Part shown: positions 7,205 to 8,373 of the stretch, one piece after another | Layout of the letters: each line of letters begins with the position of its first letter | Position numbering within the stretch: the stretch's first letter is position 1 | Assembly: GCA_027296185.1 (NCBI GenBank) | Contig: JAPUJL010000097.1 | Coordinates: forward strand, 1 to 8,373 | DNA length: 8,373 nt | DNA from: SAR324 cluster bacterium | GTDB lineage: Bacteria > SAR324 > JACQKK01 | Direction of reading: 5' to 3' | Position numbers and translations under genes: made by a program | The notes under the pieces: generated by a model | Databases searched by the model: none | Told to the model about the DNA's origin: nothing | Seen by the model: only the letters and a program-made list of their open reading frames with translations

Positions 7205-8029
7205 TCAATTATTCGCCCCGGTAGTCGTGGAATCGGGGGAGGCGTTATCGCCCCCGGGAGCAACCGCATCGGCCGCCCCGGGGACCCCGGCAGCCGCCCT
7301 CTGGGCGGCGGTGCGAATCCCCTGGGGAGTGCGGTAAAACATGGCCGCATCCTCCCACCGCATGGTGACGGTGCCCTCGATTCCGCTCACGACCATTTCA
7401 AAAGGTTGGGTTCCCAGCGATTGGCCGCCGAGGGTCTTCTCCAGTTTGGGGAAGCGCACCCGATACAGTTGGGACCAGCGGTCCAATCCGGAAAAGTAGA
7501 GATCGATGTAGCGGTATACGGTCGAATCGGTGCGGATGCCCTCGACGGACGACGGGCGCAGCAGGTCGCCGTCGTCGTCGCGCAGGAACAGCTTCCAGTT
7601 CGAATCGGCGCGCCCCAGCCGCACCGGCGCGTTGGAACCCCCATAGACCAGCACGAGGAACTCGAAGCCCGTGTCGAAGCGCTGCCGGTGCTCGCTCAAC
7701 AGCCCCGACATTTCCTGCTCCCGCACCAGGTAGCGCTCCTGGAGGGTATCGAGAAACAGTTGCCGGTAGCGCTCGTCCTGAAAGATCGCATCGACGATCA
7801 TCACCGGGCGGAAATCCGAGTAGAGATTTCCACTGCGGAAGGTGTGCTGGAAGAACGATTCCGTCTCGGCGCTGCGGTAGCGGAGTGAGCCCACGATGTT
7901 TTGGGGGGATTGCCGTTCCCGCGCCGTGGTGCACCCCGCCGCCAGCGCCGCGGCTACCGCCAAGACCAAGGCCACCGCCGGGAAGAGGGCCACCGGCACC
8001 CGGCGGAATGGCCCCGGGAGCCCGCCCAT
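7205..8029 (-). CDS. Predicted lipoprotein of unknown function
   Basis: From the ATG at 8029 the product is 274 residues. It has a textbook lipoprotein signal: Arg residues at 9-10, a hydrophobic core at about 11-29 and the lipobox LAAGC with the lipidated Cys at 33. An alternative ATG at 8071 adds 14 residues and makes the signal peptide unusually long; both starts have only weak ribosome sites. The mature part is soluble, rich in Arg, Asp and aromatic residues, with blocks such as SNWKLFLRDDDGDLLRP, YRYIDLYFSGLDRWSQLYRVRFPKL and a beta-rich end, GIEGTVTMRW. The C-terminal tail is low-complexity Ala/Gly/Asp/Thr. I do not recognise the family. It lies directly upstream of the cfpA-like gene in the same direction, with about 150 bases between them containing a separate promoter, so the two need not be cotranscribed. 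Confidence 0.8.
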   Translation of the reverse strand: MGGLPGPFRRVPVALFPAVALVLAVAAALAAGCTTARERQSPQNIVGSLRYRSAETESFFQHTFRSGNLYSDFRPVMIVDAIFQDERYRQLFLDTLQERYLVREQEMSGLLSEHRQRFDTGFEFLVLVYGGSNAPVRLGRADSNWKLFLRDDDGDLLRPSSVEGIRTDSTVYRYIDLYFSGLDRWSQLYRVRFPKLEKTLGGQSLGTQPFEMVVSGIEGTVTMRWEDAAMFYRTPQGIRTAAQRAAAGVPGAADAVAPGGDNASPDSTTTGANN

Positions 8030-8337
8030 GGGGCGATTCCAAAGATTCCCGGCCGGATGCCGTCTTGTCATTTTCCGTGCGATATGGCTACTAGGATAGG
8101 ATTTTTGGCCGCGCCCGGGGGAGCCTCGCTCTGCCGGCGCGGGGTCGACCCATCTTATGCCCGTCGTTGGGAAAAACATAGGGGCGAAAACGATGCTCCC
8201 CGATGCAGCGCCACGGGGCGCACCGCGCCGGGGCCGGACCGCTCCCCGGCGGTAGCGGGCGGCGGAATCGGTGGAACGCGCCCCGGCCCGTGACGCGCGG
8301 GACCGGTGCCCACGCTGTTGGAGAGAGGAGAAGGACC
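8030..8337. other. Divergent intergenic region between the lipoprotein gene and the right-edge gene
   Basis: This stretch of about 300 bases should hold promoters for both flanking genes. It is mostly GC-rich, with two more AT-rich patches at about 8065-8107 and 8155-8195. Possible elements are TTGTCA at 8065-8070 on the plus strand (five of six matches to -35) without a good -10 at the right distance, and TAAGAT on the minus strand near 8153-8158 without a good -35. Open frames here have no ribosome site or recognisable protein. Confidence 0.4.
8326..8330 (+). promoter_or_regulatory. Shine-Dalgarno site of the right-edge gene
   Basis: AGGAG lies seven bases before the ATG at 8338, within the purine-rich tract GAGAGAGGAGAAGGA. 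It is one of the best ribosome sites in the window and is the main reason for calling a gene start here. Confidence 0.7.
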
Positions 8338-8373
8338 ATGGCGATACCCTGGACGATCTTTCTGTTGGGGGTG
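8338..8373 (+). CDS. 5' end of a rightward gene, probably membrane or exported protein (truncated by window edge)
   Basis: Twelve codons are visible, reading M-A-I-P-W-T-I-F-L-L-G-V, a hydrophobic start that suggests a membrane segment or signal anchor at the very N-terminus. The strong ribosome site just upstream supports a real gene. It is divergent from the lipoprotein gene. Too little is present to identify the family. Confidence 0.6.
   Translation, partial: MAIPWTIFLLGV

Noticed and set aside
7057..7350. N-terminal extension of the cfpA-like frame up to 7350
   Set aside because: It would overlap the end of the lipoprotein gene, is Pro/Arg-rich and unlike the rest of the protein, and a strong ribosome site marks the ATG at 7056.
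7901..8293. Open frames on the plus strand near the lipoprotein start
   Set aside because: Antisense to the lipoprotein signal peptide region, no ribosome site, low-complexity Arg/Pro/Gly content.

Overview
The window is from a high-GC bacterium, most likely a proteobacterium. The best clue is the enolase gene followed 17 bases later by an FtsB/DivIC gene, an arrangement common in proteobacteria. The next pair, a YeeE-type thiosulfate transporter and an exported rhodanese, suggests inorganic sulfur metabolism. I cannot name the genus. I see no IS element, tRNA, rRNA, CRISPR array or phage gene.

Layout, left to right. (1) At the extreme left, the first nine codons of a leftward gene appear to lie behind a perfect TATAAT box. 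(2) A GC-rich leader of about 300 bases precedes the rightward cluster eno - ftsB - yidD-like: glycolysis, a divisome coiled-coil protein, and an exported YidD-family protein whose start overlaps the ftsB stop (ATGA). (3) After a convergent gap of about 200 bases comes a leftward two-gene operon: a YeeE/YedE membrane transporter, then a membrane-anchored tandem rhodanese with an extra BamE-like C-terminal module, again with ATGA overlap. (4) A strong intrinsic terminator at 5138-5172 ends the next leftward gene.

(5) That gene (5206-7056) is the most striking item. It encodes a 616-residue, charged, Asn/Lys/Ile-rich protein with no membrane segment, which I recognise as resembling CfpA, the cytoplasmic filament protein of Treponema and other spirochaetes. 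It has its own consensus -35 box, a short leader with a CUUG-tetraloop hairpin, a strong Shine-Dalgarno site and a strong terminator, so it looks like a stand-alone, well-expressed gene. (6) Upstream in the same direction is a lipoprotein of unknown function (7205-about 8029). (7) At the right edge a divergent rightward gene begins at 8338 behind a strong Shine-Dalgarno site; only 12 codons are visible.

Functionally, the left half is housekeeping (glycolysis, division, envelope) and the middle is a thiosulfate import and sulfur-transfer pair. The right half may be a cytoskeletal system: a spirochaete-type filament protein next to a lipoprotein, in what looks like a non-spirochaete genome. Family calls rest on motif recognition by eye, without database searches.
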